Positions 19,739 through 31,506 of a DNA stretch of 64,000 bases are shown one piece after another. Source of the DNA: Lepiota brunneoincarnata. Taxonomy: Eukaryota > Basidiomycota > Agaricomycetes > Agaricales > Agaricaceae. The stretch spans positions 62,001 through 126,000 of the forward strand of contig JAEBUN010000048.1 of NCBI GenBank assembly GCA_023014365.1, in the 5' to 3' direction. The notes under the pieces were generated by a model. That model saw only the letters and a list, made by a program, of their open reading frames with translations, did not search any database and was not told the DNA's origin. Numbering within the stretch: the stretch's first letter is position 1; every line of letters starts with the position of its first letter. A program made the position numbers and the translations under genes.

Positions 19739-21514
19739 TTAAAAATCCTGGAATGGACGTATCTCCGGGTCTTTGGCTAGCGCAGAGTGGAGTTCTTGTT
19801 GGAGTTCAGGGTCAAGGTCATCAACTATTTGGTGCATCTGAGATGCAACTTCTGTGACAGCAAGGGAGTATTTGCGTTGCAGTGATTGTTGGGTGTTCCG
19901 GTTTGGAAATCTGGGATGAGTGTTTTGTTGTCCAGAAAAGGGATGGTTGGGGTTTCTCGCAGGGTGAGGGGGATTGGTGCGCATTCCTGGGAAGTGTCTC
20001 GCTGGTGGTGGTTGTGGGCATTTACTGACCCAATGGTCTTTTGCTCCACATCAGAAGCATTCCTGGTTCTGATATGATTTCATTTGTTGTCTGGTGACAA
20101 TGGCATCTAACTCCAGTGGTTCTTGTGCAGAGTCTTCTTTGGCATATTCTGGTTGTGGAATTTTGGGGTAAGGATCTTCGAATTCTTCTTCTATTGTGGC
20201 ATGGTCTATTTCCATGGCGTGTGGGTCTCGTGGGGTGAAATGTGGAGCGTTACTCCTTTGGTAGAATTTTGCATAGGGCACGTTGTTGTTTGGTCGGTTT
20301 GGTCCGCAGTTGTGCTGGTATTGGTTCCTCTGAGGGAACATGTTTCTGGGGGTGCCATAAAGGGCATTGATTCTGTGGAAGTTATCATCGAGTTTGTTGG
20401 CTTGGGTATACCAAGTGGTGATGGTTGTCAGAGGGTTCTCTGACTTGTCAATCTTCATTGCAATGTGGTGATTGATTGCTTTACAATAGAGGTTGATCAA
20501 TGTGCAATCTTTGTTAAGTCCAGATTGACAGACAAGTTCCTTGAACTGAGCATTGAACTCAGTCATCAGTTTGCCTGCTTGGTGCAGGGTTTGAAGTCTG
20601 GTGTGTGCATATGCATGTTCATCTGCTGGGGTGAAGTTGGCTCTAAGCCAGGCAGTGAAGTTGTCCCATGACTCCATGGCTATGGGTTGTCCTGCTTGGG
20701 GTTGGGCGTTCCTTTCATGGAGGTATTGTCTGGCCCAGGCTCAGGCATCTCCTGATTGCATTGTCAAGAGGACGAATAGGGTCCTAGTGAGGTCATTGTT
20801 GTATGTGGTGGCATTAGCAAGTATGTAAACTTCACATTGGAAGATCCAGTCTTTGAATAGTCTTCTTTTTCCATTGAAGGCGATGGGTTTGAGGAGTCCT
20901 AACTCCTTTGGGTTTTGTGCAGTGGCCATTTGTAATTGTCCAGGTGGCAGCAGTGGTGGTGGTGTTGGAGGTTGTTTTGGTCATAAGGGAGGAGCCGGTA
21001 GGGCTAAGGGTATTGTTGGTGCAGGTAGAGTGGGTGGTTGTGGATTGGAATCTGATTGGTTGTCATCTGTTATATAGATGTCTGAGTTGTTGTCTATTGG
21101 AGTTTTCCTTGAGTTGAGTTCAATGAAGGCTTTGTGTCTTGAGAGGAGGTTTTCTTCAGAACCTGTGAGTTCTCTTGGTTGTTGTATGGCTTGTTGGAGT
21201 TGTTTAAGTTCTTGTTTGGAGAGTTGGTTTGCGATGATATCGTGTTTTTCTTGTTCTTCACATTGTCTTTGTCTTTTGGCTAATGCAGCGGAGACACTTG
21301 ATGATGTCAGGGTTCTTGTGACGATTTGGGTTGAGGTTGATGCATGTGGGGTAGGTGAATCAAATGGAGATGGGGGGTAGAATGGGGACAGTGTTTGAGT
21401 GGGTATAGGATTTCTTCTAAGATCCAGGTTTTTGGTTCCTGATCCAGAGATTCTACTTCTCAATTTGGGAGGAGGTGATGGAGTTTCTCGGGCTGAGAAC
21501 TTCTTTGGAGGCGT
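19739..21514 (-). pseudogene. gag: G3 gag, start codon lost, broken
   Basis: The expected start is ACG at 21514-21512 in place of the ATG of G2. Downstream come a Pro-rich N-terminus, a coiled-coil-like Glu/Gln segment (RQRQCEEQEKHDIIANQL), the capsid part (LGLLKPIAFNG, TMQSGDA) and a nearly intact 208-residue block from 20677 to 20051. A zinc-knuckle segment and the terminal PFQDF at 19739 follow. The stop TGA in SGDA*AWA matches that of G2. Gag starts 12 nt after the leader ORF stop. Confidence 0.88.
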
Positions 21515-21526
21515 GGTGGCAGTTGT

Positions 21527-21856
21527 CTAGCAATCAATTATTGCTAGAAGAATGAAAAATTGGGTTGCAATGATGGAGATTCCTGAATACAGGTTCCATG
21601 ATCTGATGGCACAGCAGTGGCAAGGGCACATGATGTGTTCAAGTTCTAGGGTGATTATTTGGTAGGCAGTAAGGGTGGCAGTGGAAGTGAAGATGAAAAT
21701 GAGTAGGTAAGCCAGGTCTTCTGGCAGGGAGAGATTGAGTGACATAGCAATGGCTACACAGAGGAGCAGTTTTCTTTCGTACATTGTTTTGAACCACCAG
21801 AGTACCTTGACGTGTTCAGTACGTCGGTGAAGCAGAGTAGAGCAGAGGGCAAGCAA
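21527..21856 (-). CDS. G3 leader ORF: small membrane protein upstream of gag
   Basis: A 109-codon frame; the conserved start is probably the inner Met of MYERKLLLCVAIAMSL, which matches MMCKRKLPLCVAIATSL in G2. Two hydrophobic segments, LAYLLIFIFTSTATL and ISIIATQFFILLAII, flank a loop with CPCHCC. The tail ends 12 nt before the gag start. Similar protein sequence at the same place in G1 (4292-4489), despite little DNA similarity there, suggests a real protein. Placement immediately before gag would suit termination-reinitiation, but that is inference. Confidence 0.6.
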   Translation of the reverse strand: MLALCSTLLHRRTEHVKVLWWFKTMYERKLLLCVAIAMSLNLSLPEDLAYLLIFIFTSTATLTAYQIITLELEHIMCPCHCCAIRSWNLYSGISIIATQFFILLAIIDC

Positions 21857-21885
21857 AGGATAAGCAGCAGAGTATCTTAGTGTTT

Positions 21886-22268
21886 TGTTACCTGGGTTAG
21901 GGGTTTGCTCTTAAGTAGCACAGAGTTCGACACAGGATGTCTATACAGACTTGGTCCTGTCCTACTAAGTGTGACTTGAAGACAATGAAGTACTATAGTC
22001 CAGCCAGTTTAGGCAAAGAGTTATAGGAGGCAAGAACTTTATAACACTAAGATAAGGATATAAGGTAATGTACTGTATCCTTATATACTTCTAAGTGTGG
22101 CTGTACTCCTACTATAATAGTCCAGTCCAGAGTAAGTGTGAGTCAGAGATAAAAAACATGAGGTGTATACTAAGAATAGTCCTTCTGATGTACACTACTG
22201 ATGGTTTCATAGTGACATGGGAATGTAAACTAAAAATAACTGTCCTTCTGATGAGATTTCTGATAACA
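21886..22268 (-). repeat. LTR-A at the 5' end of G3
   Basis: 383 bp, TGTTA..TAACA ends. In element sense it is followed by aaacactaagatactctgctg, the same primer-site region as in G2. It carries the gagttcgacacaggatg variant, shared with the solo LTRs at 24812-25196 and 37333-37718. A TATA box (tatataagg in sense) is present near 22083. Confidence 0.88.
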
Positions 22269-23125
22269 TGGGGGTCAGTTCATGCATGAATGGGATTGGG
22301 GGAGTTCCAAACTGGGACATTGTTATTGGTGACAGTGTGGGTGGTGTTTCTGGTGGGGGTGAGATGTCTGAATGGGTTTCTGGGATTGGTGGGTTTCTTT
22401 CCCTTATTGGGAGTGGTGGTGGTGATGGGAGCAGGGGTAGTCATGGCATTGGTGGAGCTGGTTGTAGTGGGGGGCTTTGAGGGATGTATCTTGTCTCATT
22501 TGGGTATATTCTTTGACACCTTGGACATGAGGCCCAATTGTGTTCAGAGAAGTTCCTCAAGTGATTCTGCCCAGGCTTGTTGCATACCATATGCAGCAGT
22601 GAGAGCCTTAGTCTGTTGTACATGGTGGGCATAATCAGCCCAGAGTTGTTGGTCATATTCTGAAATTGGAGATTGTTCCAATTTATTAGTAAAGGTTTGG
22701 CTGGTGGCAGCCTCACACAGATCTCCATTAGAAGGGTGATCTGATCTTGATGATCCTACTCCAGCTGAGTAGAATCTAAGGGAGGCAGCTAGGGTGACTG
22801 TGGGTTCTGGAGTGGCATTGGGGTTGGGGGTCTCATCTCTAAGAGAGGCATGGGCAGTGTCAAAGGTGTGAGAGGAGGTGTGGAGAGATGGGGCTGGAAT
22901 GGGAGTTGTCTGAAGTGTTGTATGTTTGATGTTCTGGTCATTGATGATAATAATTGAGGACAATGAAGAGGTAGGGGAAGGTGTTGTGGAAAAAGAGGGG
23001 GTAGTTTGGGGGCAAGTGAAGTCAAGGTTCATGGGCATTTTGAAGTTGTTCTGGTGTGGGAGCAAAGTTGTTTCTGGTAGTTCTGGTGGGTTCCTGATCT
23101 TTCTGGGGAATTCCATGGGCTTCAT
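22269..23125 (-). pseudogene. G4 ORF3, N-terminal part
   Basis: It starts MKPMEFPRKIRNPPE, overlapping the end of pol by 104 nt in the same relative frame as in G3. About 193 codons are open, to a TGA at 22544 after AWAESLEELL. Similarity to G3 ORF3 continues in broken form to 22269, where G3 begins. The zinc-knuckle third is missing. Conservation of the central block SPISEYDQQLW supports ORF3 as a family gene. Confidence 0.7.
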
Positions 23126-24150
23126 TATACTCAGTTAAGTATTCTTTGGCATTTGTGCAGAGTGTTTCATTGGTGATCCATTTGTTCTCTGTGTAGGAGT
23201 GTCCTTTCCATTTGACATAGTATTGGAGTTTTCTGCAATATTGGCAGTGATTGAGAATGGTTCCAATTCTGTATTCTTCTTCTTTGTTGATGTCAGGTGG
23301 TGGTGGTGCTGGATAAGATCCATATGCTTCTGTTTCATTGAATGGGGTGAGAAGGTTTCGATGGAATACTGGGTGTATCTTCCATTTGATCAGAAGTTGG
23401 AGTTTGTATGTCATTGGTGACAGAACTTCTGTAATGATGAATGGTCCTAGTTGTTTTGGGGATATTTTTCATGATTGGAATGGAAGTTTGAGGTTCTTTG
23501 CTTCTAGCCATACTTTCTGACATGTTTCAAGGGGTTTAGCAGTTCTTCTGCTTCTTTGTTTCATAAATATTGGCAGCTATTTGATGAGCAGCATGTGCCT
23601 CTTTTCGGGCATCATCTAGAAGTCTGATGTGGTCATCTACTGATGGAAAGTTTGATGTTTCCATGATGGTAGGGATTGCTGGGGGATTGTATCCCATGAT
23701 GAGTTCAAAAGGGGATTTTTGATTCTTGGCATGCATTTTGGAGTTGTGGGAGAATTCAAGGATTGAGAGTGTTTCTGACCATTTGTGAGGGTTTCTGGTG
23801 CAATATATGGATAGGTAGGTTTCTATCTCTTGGTTGTATCATTCAGTTGTTCTGTCTGTTTGTGGATGGTAAGTGGTAGAGAAGGCTTGTTTGATGTTTA
23901 ATCATTTTGCTAGTTGTCTGAGGGATTGGGTGGCAAATCTGGGATATCTGTCTGATATGATTTTGTCAGGGAGACCATATCTTGTGAATACCTTTTTGAT
24001 AAGAAGTCTTCCAATGTCATCAGCTGTGGCGTTTTCTGATGTAGGGATGAAAATTACCCCCTTTGTAAGGCTGTGGTCCACCATGGACAATATAGTATTG
24101 TTTCCCATGGATTGCGGAAGACTAGTGATTAGATCCTAAGAGATCTGACT
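23022..24150 (-). pseudogene. pol: G4 integrase-chromodomain fragment
   Basis: From 24108 the frame shows SMVDHSLTKGVIFIPT and IISDRYPRF of the integrase core, then the C-terminal PSVDDHIRLLDDARKEAH region. The chromodomain at 23414-23022 has LQYYVKWKGHSYTENKW and HPVFHRNLLTPF before it. Pol stops at 23022. The first 60% of pol and all of gag are missing. Confidence 0.82.
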
Positions 24151-24811
24151 GAATGGGTACATATGTTTTCATTCTCATTGTCAATGTGTTTGTCAAGTAA
24201 CAAGTGAAATGCTTGTTGATTTTTATGAACCAATGAACAATGTCAAAGTGCAGGTTCTTAAGTTTGTTGTAACCAACCAAATAATGCTGATCTTCAAGCA
24301 GATTGAAAATCATAACAATTTTGTTTTGTTTTCCAGTATAAATTGACTGAATACTGTATAATGAACATGATCATCTGCATAAGAATGTGTAATTTGATTT
24401 AATTTGGCTTCTAACACAGCTTTAGCATTGTTGAGATACATATCCCCCTCACAAATGTCAAGAGGGTAATAATCAACTTCCATTGAATATACTCAGGTAC
24501 TGGCAGGTCTATGTCAAGATATAGCTCTCATAAAATATACCAAGCTATGGAAGATGGCTTCCATTGTTTTACATGCTCTTGATTGATTGCTATATATCTG
24601 CCAAAGCTAGTATTCTCAATTTTGAATTGTTCAGATGTAGTACATCTGGAATTAATGGCCAGTTGCCAGGAAAGAACAGGAATATGTTTTAAAATCATAT
24701 CAAGATGATACTCAAATGGATCACCTATATTCCCATGCTCCATCAAGAGAAATGGATGATGTTCCTTTTTAAATGATTGAGATAATATAGGCTGTGATGG
24801 ACTACCCATAG

Positions 24812-25196
24812 TGTTACCCGGGTTAGGGGTTTGCTTGTGAGTAGCACGGAGTTCGACACAGGATGTCTATACAGACTTGGTTCTGTCCTACTAAGCATGA
24901 CTTGGAGATGACAAAGCGCTATAGTCCAGCCAGTTTAGGGGCAAAGAGTTATAGGAGGCAAGAACTGTATAACACTAAGATAAGGATACAAGGTATTGTA
25001 CTGTATCCTTATATACTTCTAAGTGTGGCTGTACTCCTACTATAATAGTCTGGACCAGAGTAACTGTGAGTCAGAGATAAGAAACATGAGTCATATACTA
25101 AGAATAGTCCTTCTGATGTACACTACTGATGGTTTCATAGTGACATGGGAATGTAGACTAAAAATAACTGTCCTTCTGATAAGACTTCTGATAACA
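24812..25196 (-). mobile_element. Solo LTR-A (385 bp) in G5
   Basis: TGTTACC..TGATAACA on the plus strand (minus orientation), with the 5-bp target duplication catag at 24807-24811 and 25197-25201. It lies in the G5 gag-protease linker region. It retains a little more CpG than its host. Confidence 0.92.
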
Positions 25197-25505
25197 CATA
25201 GACTCTTCATCAGACAATGAGTCATATGTTAAACTTGGCACTGAATCAATCAAATATTCAGAAATTTTGGTGTCATTATTATCTTCATCTGGAGTGAACA
25301 AATCATCCACATCCAACCATTCTGCTGTACTAGAGTATCTGACATTGTCTCTTTTATCTACACCAATCATTCCCAATTCAAGCATGTCCTTGATCTCAGT
25401 GCTTTCATCAAGAGCCCTTATTTCCTCTTCATCAGGAATATTGGTTAACTCTATTTGATTACTTTTAATCCCAAGTGGTCAATTGCTCTTTTGTCCTGGT
25501 GGACT

Positions 25506-27306
25506 TCATTTTGAAGTTGAAGTGACATTTTGAACTGATGGGCAATTCCTCACAATGTGCCCAGTGTCTTTGCATTGGAAACAACAGCCTTCTTTTAAAA
25601 ACCTGTCCTTTTCCACTTCAGTGGGTAAGTTTTGTTTTTCTGATTGAGGATAACTTGGTCTTTCTTTATTTGTATTTACATTTAAATCCCTTGGGTTATT
25701 CAAGGCTAAGTACCTTGGGGGTTGCTTAGAGTATGGACAGTTCTTATCTTTAGGGTTTGCATGTTCAGTCTGACTCTTTTTGGAACTTTCTGACTTGGAT
25801 TTAAATGGCTGTCCCACAACTGCAAGGGATAGCTCAATCATTTTGGCAGTTCAAACAACATCAGGTAAAGAGGATGCCTCAGGATTTAACCATTGTAACC
25901 ACAATTTCTTCTGAATCTCTCTTTTTAAGCCAAACCAAGTTTTATTCACCATTTCGCATTCATCCTGTGACATTTCCCAGCCAACCATAACAAAGAATTC
26001 ACATAACTGAGTGTAATATGACCAAACAGACAAATCACCTTGTCAGAATTGGATTAATCATTTCCATTGTTGAGATCTGAAATCAGGTGGGAAGCAAAAA
26101 TCAAATAATGCTTCAAAGAACTGATCAATTTTCCAATGTGTAGAATCATATGAGGCTTCCATCATATAGAAGTCAAATGCTTTATCAGTAAGGAATTGCA
26201 AAATGATAGATATGGCATGCTCAGATGGAGCTTTTCCATTGGCTTCATATTCCATAGACTGTTTAATGAATTGGAAGTAAGCATGCAGGTTTGGCAATCC
26301 ATCATATTTGTTGGGTGGAATAGGTTTGAACAGCAATTTACTTGTCCTAGTTTGGACTTTTTTCTTTTCTCCAGGACCACTAGAATGATCATCTGATTTG
26401 TCATTAGAGGATTTGGATCTTTCTGAATCATCTGAAAAGCTTGGCAAAGACCCTCCATTTGAAGGGTATTTTCGTTTCTTTTCTTTCTTTTTATACTTCT
26501 GGTTGCCTTTGGCTTTCTTTCAGGATTGCTTATACACAGGGCCTGAATCCAGAGCTCACAATGAAGTCCTAGCTTCATCAAAAGCATGACCTAAGTAACT
26601 AGTTCCTTGTACCATATTCATTGGGTGAATGTATTGAGCATCTTGACTATTTACAAAGCTTACTCAGTCACCTGATGGTTGGATACTCTTCTCATGAGCA
26701 TGATGTATGTATCTAGCAATACTCTTTAGGTGGCAACTCAGTTTGCAATTTTTCTTTAGGTACTTTTTGGTTCTTGTCCGCTTTTTTGGTTTTCTTATGT
26801 TTCTTAATCATTGCACATTGAAATTTGATATCAATTTCATCATCAGACATATCAAGTGCACCCCAATTTCAGGGATCAATACTCTTCCCTTTTCCAGCTG
26901 AACTTCCAGCCTCATGTTTGTTTACAACAGGTACATCTTCGTGCTGTAAATTACTATCATCTTTGTTTAACAAAGACAATAAAACATTGGTCAAGTGCAT
27001 AGTACTTGGTCAGTCAGAGTCTTCCTCTTGACTGCCTACATCCAGATTACTGTCTCTTGTCTCACCCACATCTGGGGGACCTGGACTAAGCAACTGCCAA
27101 GATTGTCTTGGAGTCTCCTCTCCTTTTACTACTTCAGGCACTTGACCCCTGATGACTTGTGGAGTCATCAGGTGGACAGTTTCCTCTGAAGTAGCTAAAG
27201 ATAGATTCTCAGTCATCTCAGCTAAAACAGATGATGTACCTTCCTCAAACCCTGAGGAAGGGTCTTGGGCAGTGTGACTGTGAAGTGGATACCTTGAGGT
27301 GGCCAT
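25506..27306 (-). pseudogene. gag: G5 gag, broken
   Basis: The N-terminal 110 residues from MATSRYPLHSHTAQD are acidic and disordered. A Lys-rich region is followed by the capsid (FDFYMMEASYDSTHWK, FFEALFDFCFP, VWSYYTQLCEFF, EIQKKLWLQWLNPE). A CCHC knuckle CFQCKDTGHIVRNC is at about 25590-25550. Several stops split it, again mainly TGA or TAG at Trp or Arg positions. The family normally encodes Gag of this size and order. Confidence 0.8.
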
Positions 27307-27690
27307 ACTTGAGACATGATATGGTGCCAAGAACAGCAAACCAAGTGCAAGAAGTCTGGTTGATCAGACCAGAGGATCTCATCACCGGCAGATAACAAAG
27401 CAAGAAAATAGCTTGGACTGTCAAAAATATGTGATGTGAGCATGAATTGGTCACAGCACACTAGAGATAGAGAGAGAGACTTTGAAATCTGAAGAGTTGA
27501 CAGGAAGTGGCTATTGATTTTCAGAAAGAAAGAATAATGTACAACATGAGATGGGTAGGCTTTTTATACATTGGTTTTGGCAAAGAGATAGGAAATGAGA
27601 TAAAACATATGGACACAATAACAAATGGAGTGAGAAAGGAAACAATCCATTACACATTGGTACCCCCCACATGGACCACACTTGGCCATG

Positions 27691-29823
27691 TCCTTGACTC
27701 CAACCAAAACTCTGAGCTATATAGGTTAACATTACTTCAAGATTGAAAACACAAACTCTTGACAAGTTTACTATTCAGACACCAAGTGGGCCAAGTGGTG
27801 TGTGTGTATTTTATCAAGTGGTATTGAACTTCCTGACTGGATTCTCACCCTGTCTATTCATTGTGTGTCAGAGCAGATCTTGTGAGGAGTCCATATCATG
27901 TTTGAGAGTACATTCTTGCCAGTCCCTGTCATGCATGGTAGCCACCAAATTATTCCTTGTAAATTTATCAGGGATTATTATTTGAATGACAGAATCACAG
28001 GATTCTTGTAGGGAGGACCCATGCAGGGTCACAGGGCAACACATCTTATTCATGTCCTTCAGTCCTACTTGATCACAGACCCCAAGCTATACTTATATGC
28101 AGTCCATATTTGAAGTCATTCTCACACCTGAGAGACTGTCAATCAATCATTGCATATGCCATACCCCACAGGGTTTTGAAGCCAGAGAAGCAGAGGGTGC
28201 CTATGCAATGCATCCAGGCTAGCAAAGATTGTAATTGATTGTGGACCAAGCAGAGGAGAAGATCCCACAGGTCAAGCTGCCAGCAGTCACAAAGAAACGG
28301 TTGGGCCCTCATCTTGCATTTTGGGTGCTTCTCAGATGACAGGTCATTCTTGCTGTAATCAGGGAGATTAAACAAAGACCTGCATCCCCCTCAAATGAGT
28401 AACAGGTGAGGGGTTGATAGGAAAAGGGTCATGTGGAGAGGTCAGCTTGATGGCGGTTCAACACCAATATACCAAACATTGGTGGTACTCCACTGAGAGT
28501 ATTATTTTGCTGTGCAGTCTTCCCTACCATTCTAGGAAGCCAGCCCACAGCTACTTATCAGAAATAATGTTATTGACAGATTGGTTTTGATGATGTTGAA
28601 GACTTGCAATTTCAAATGAAATTTTGAAACATCCCATGACTCAGGGGGTGGCTGGAATACCAATCATCCCTAACCTTTGTTCAAATAATCACCAGATTCT
28701 GTGTTTTCTCCCCCCCCCCCTCTTTCCCCTGGATAGCCATAGATTTCTCTGGGGAGTTGGGGACTCTAGCCCAGGTTCTGAGAGTCTTTTTAGACAGTGC
28801 AGCTAGATGCCCCTCTTGTCACACATGCCCTTATTCCCAATAGTGTGTGCCACACTCAGAGCTAAGAGGTCATAGGGAGGTGCAAAGGTGAGGATAGGAA
28901 CTTCAAGTTTGATCAAAAGGGGAATCAGAATCAATCAGTCTGTGAGCATCAATGGTTCAAGTGAGAAGGGCAAGTATTGTGTGATCTTCCTTCTCCATTG
29001 TCCACTACTAGGGATAGGTGTCTGTATAAAACCCCAAAGTGAAAGTGTGGGCAGGCTTTGAGGAATGCAGAGTGCAGGTTTTACTCCCTCATTGTTTGCA
29101 TTGGAGGGGTGGCTATCAAGTACCCATTCTCAATGGCTTCTCCCATGGCCAAGATGCTGATTCTTGCATCCCCAGTGTCCTTACACATTTACTTAATGAA
29201 TTGAGCATCAGTGATGAGGCTCTCACTCCTGAGGCAACATTGATTGCTCAAGATATTACACTGGCTTATGTTGTACTCTACTGGTACTCTACTGGCCTTG
29301 GATTAGGTATCTGAATGTCTGCCTTAATTTGTGTTACTTCATCTGCTATGAGTTCTATTACCATCAAGGAACTACAAGGCTCAAGTAACTCATGCAGACC
29401 ATCACATGGTTGAACTAAAAAAGCTAACCCCTGGATGGTGACTGTCAATCAAAGTGTGAACTTCTGTTCACAATCAGATTGCAAGTCCCCAACAGGTGTA
29501 GTGCAACAAACCCTCCAAGTGGATAGCCCACAAACCCAAACTCTGGTATGTACATACATACTATGCCTTGATTGAGTGCCTCTGGTGCACTGGTTTGTTC
29601 TGAATTTGACATGCATCCACAAATGCTGAAGCTTGTGATGAGCAACTGAAGAATACAAATGATGGGGGGAGAGGGGGGGGGGTGTATTTGCTGCTACCAG
29701 GTGCATGCCTTTCAGTGAAGACATGGGTATGTATGAAGAGTGTGAACAAAGTAGTGAATTTTTCAGTGCTTATTTTTATTTCTTTCAAGGTGAGGGAGCT
29801 ACTTAGGCAGGCTTCATCAGTAA
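27691..29823 (+). repeat. CpG-depleted copy of a composite genic repeat (R), left part
   Basis: Blocks match, in order, sequences near 50706-50830, 46958-47030, 47045-47160, 51455-51690, 51712-51950 and 45695-46440. The match resumes at 39801 after the Harbinger element. The last blocks hold exon-like pieces of the secreted-protein-like gene (see 45665-46740). CpG is nearly all lost compared with the other copies. Poly-C (28711) and poly-G (29664) tracts are present. No intact gene. Confidence 0.7.
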
Positions 29824-30050
29824 GGGTCTGTTTGGTAATGAGAATACGTGCCCTACATACATACTTGAAACTTCCCACCCCTCCCAAAAAGGCAAGGTAC
29901 TCCAGCTGCAAATCATCCTTGAATTCTTCCACAATAAACCCACTGCTATGCACTCTATTTTGGTAGAATAACCTGTCGTACACATATCATATGCATCCTG
30001 GGCTTCTTCGAGAATATCTCAGGCTTTTTTTCATTTAAATTAACGGATTT

Positions 30051-30909
30051 TTGCAACATATTCAATCCAACAATTGTTCCATCCTCTCCTTGATCCAAAA
30101 GTCAACCACACATCATCAGCAAGTCCTTCTGGCTTCACTTGCATTTGGTGTACATGCTGCTAGCCTTGCCACTGCTCTCTATACATCTCCACATTACTGG
30201 AAGCAAGATTATCATACATCTAAGCTGACAGGAGCTGAATGGGTCCAAGAATTAATCTCTGGTCATCCAGATTGTATCTGGAGTGAGCTGGGGGTCCAGC
30301 TTCATGTATTTCTTGTTCTCGAGCATGAGCTCAGAACTACATGCATGTTTCAGGATGGAAGACATATTGGCATCCAGGAGCAGCTTGCAATCTTCCTGTA
30401 TATGTCTGTGACTGGACTCTCTGTCCAGCATGTAGGAGAAAGGTTTCAATGGTCAAATGAGACTGTTTCAAAGTGAGATATAGTTCATATTTCCTCCATG
30501 AAATGGTTGCTTATTTCTTCAGGTATTTTAAACAAGTTTTGATTGCATTTTTGTCACCCCCATTCTATTCCAAATATGTTCAGCTTCCAAGAGCTGATGC
30601 TCCCACTCCCAATGAGATTCAATCAGAGCCAAAGTTTGCATGATATGTTTCAGGTGCAATAGGTGCTATGGATGGTACTCATATCAACTGTTGTCCATCA
30701 GCTGCTGATCATGCAGCAGCTCATAATTGAAAGGGAGGAGTCTCCCAAAATTGTCTAACATGTGTCTCTTTCTCAATGAAGTTCCTATATATTGTTTCTG
30801 GCTGGGATGACTCAACAGCAGATGCAACAATGTACAGCCAGGCTCAAATGGTTGACATGTATATCCCTGATCAGAGGTATTACCTTGCCAATGCAGGATT
30901 TGGGGTCTG
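30051..30909 (+). pseudogene. Harbinger transposase, N-terminal two thirds
   Basis: The frame is open from about 30051 with a 50-bp intron (30473-30522, GTGAGA..TTCAG) joining ETVSK to YFKQVL. The DDE nuclease part shows GAIGAMDGTHI (first Asp), FLYIVSGWDDSTAD (second Asp region) and YYLANAGF, typical of Harbinger transposases. TGA stops occur at KFA*YVSG and AAHN*KGG, where Arg (CGA) fits. No convincing ATG was seen at the start. The frame is cut at 30909 by the G6 LTR; the C-terminus reappears at 38422. Confidence 0.88.
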
Positions 30910-31371
30910 TGTAAGGGGACAATCCACAAACACCCCTAAGCCTCCCAGCACACTGTACATCCCCCCTTTCAAACGCTTACACCCCAAACATAACCAGAAT
31001 GCACCAGAGGTCCCCTCACTGCCCAATTAAACCCCTCCCTTCACCCTCTACACCCTCCTTAACCCTCACCTGCTTCCTCCCATTTCCCATAGACTTCAGA
31101 CTGTTATCTTTGCTCCCCACACTCGTTTTAATCACACCTGGCCTTGTGCAACACCCAGACACCACCGTCAAGCCTTGTTCAATTTATATTGATTATATAA
31201 GTCAAGTATATACATAGTTTTCACCTGCAGGGGTTCCCTCATCCTATTCTCTTAGGATTTCCCTGCAGGTATGGACTCCCTACTTAGCTCACAGATTAAT
31301 AATACTTAGGATTTCCCTGCAGTGACGTTTCGGCTCCCTGAGTTGTCCAAACCCTCCAGGTTGCCCTAACA
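30910..31371 (+). repeat. G6 5' LTR (462 bp)
   Basis: Starts TGTAAGGGGACA and ends CCCTAACA. The first 107 bp match the start of the 3' LTR at 38315 with about one difference (aacgct versus aatgct). A TATA-like stretch near 31186-31200 (tatattgattatataag) suits a U3 promoter. Confidence 0.92.
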
Positions 31372-31506
31372 GAAGAATAGGATCCCCCTAACAAGACCAG
31401 TCCTGTGTCCATAGGCCCTACCCTGTCCATAATGTGTTTTTCGACTCAGTAGCAGCCTAACACTCAGCACTCTTCTCTCCCCTCGTCCAACCTCATCTCT
31501 CACTCA

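Larger units (their letters stand above)
14106..22268 (-). mobile_element. Ty3/Gypsy retrotransposon G3, near full length (8.16 kb)
   Basis: Minus-strand order: 5' LTR (22268-21886), leader ORF, gag, protease, RT, RNase H, integrase, chromodomain, ORF3 with zinc knuckles, 3' LTR (14488-14106). It is the most complete element of its family here and the reference for G2 and G4. The flanks do not match as a target duplication (ccact versus tgggg) and the two LTRs are different variants. It lies against G4 at 22268. Frames carry stops, mostly TGA for CGA. Confidence 0.9.
22269..24150 (-). mobile_element. Ty3/Gypsy retrotransposon G4, 3' part only
   Basis: It contains integrase from the catalytic core onward, the chromodomain and the first part of ORF3. 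It is cut at 22268 by the 5' LTR of G3 inside ORF3, and at about 24150 by unrelated G5 sequence inside integrase. It is a close relative of G3 throughout. Confidence 0.85.
24151..27690 (-). mobile_element. Ty3/Gypsy retrotransposon fragment G5 (5' part: leader, gag, linker)
   Basis: In the minus sense: TATA-like tataaaaagc near 27560, leader, then a gag frame from about 27306. The capsid core lies at 26447-26058 (NKYDGLPNLHAYFQF), then the nucleocapsid zinc knuckle and a gag-protease linker reaching 24151. This arrangement is that of the common Agaricomycete chromovirus family whose protease is seen at 12877-13786. The element is cut by G4 at 24150 and lacks RT. LTR limits were not found with confidence. 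A solo LTR-A (24812-25196) interrupts it. Confidence 0.75.

Noticed and set aside
1..24150. Alternative genetic code (TGA read as an amino acid) in the Gypsy elements
   Set aside because: TGA positions have CGA, CAA or TGG in sister copies, and the genic island (MFS, 56-57 kb gene) uses no internal TGA. CpG decay explains it.
27691..29823. Helitron as carrier of the R mosaic
   Set aside because: No TC start, CTRR end with hairpin or Rep/helicase sequence could be found at the edges.
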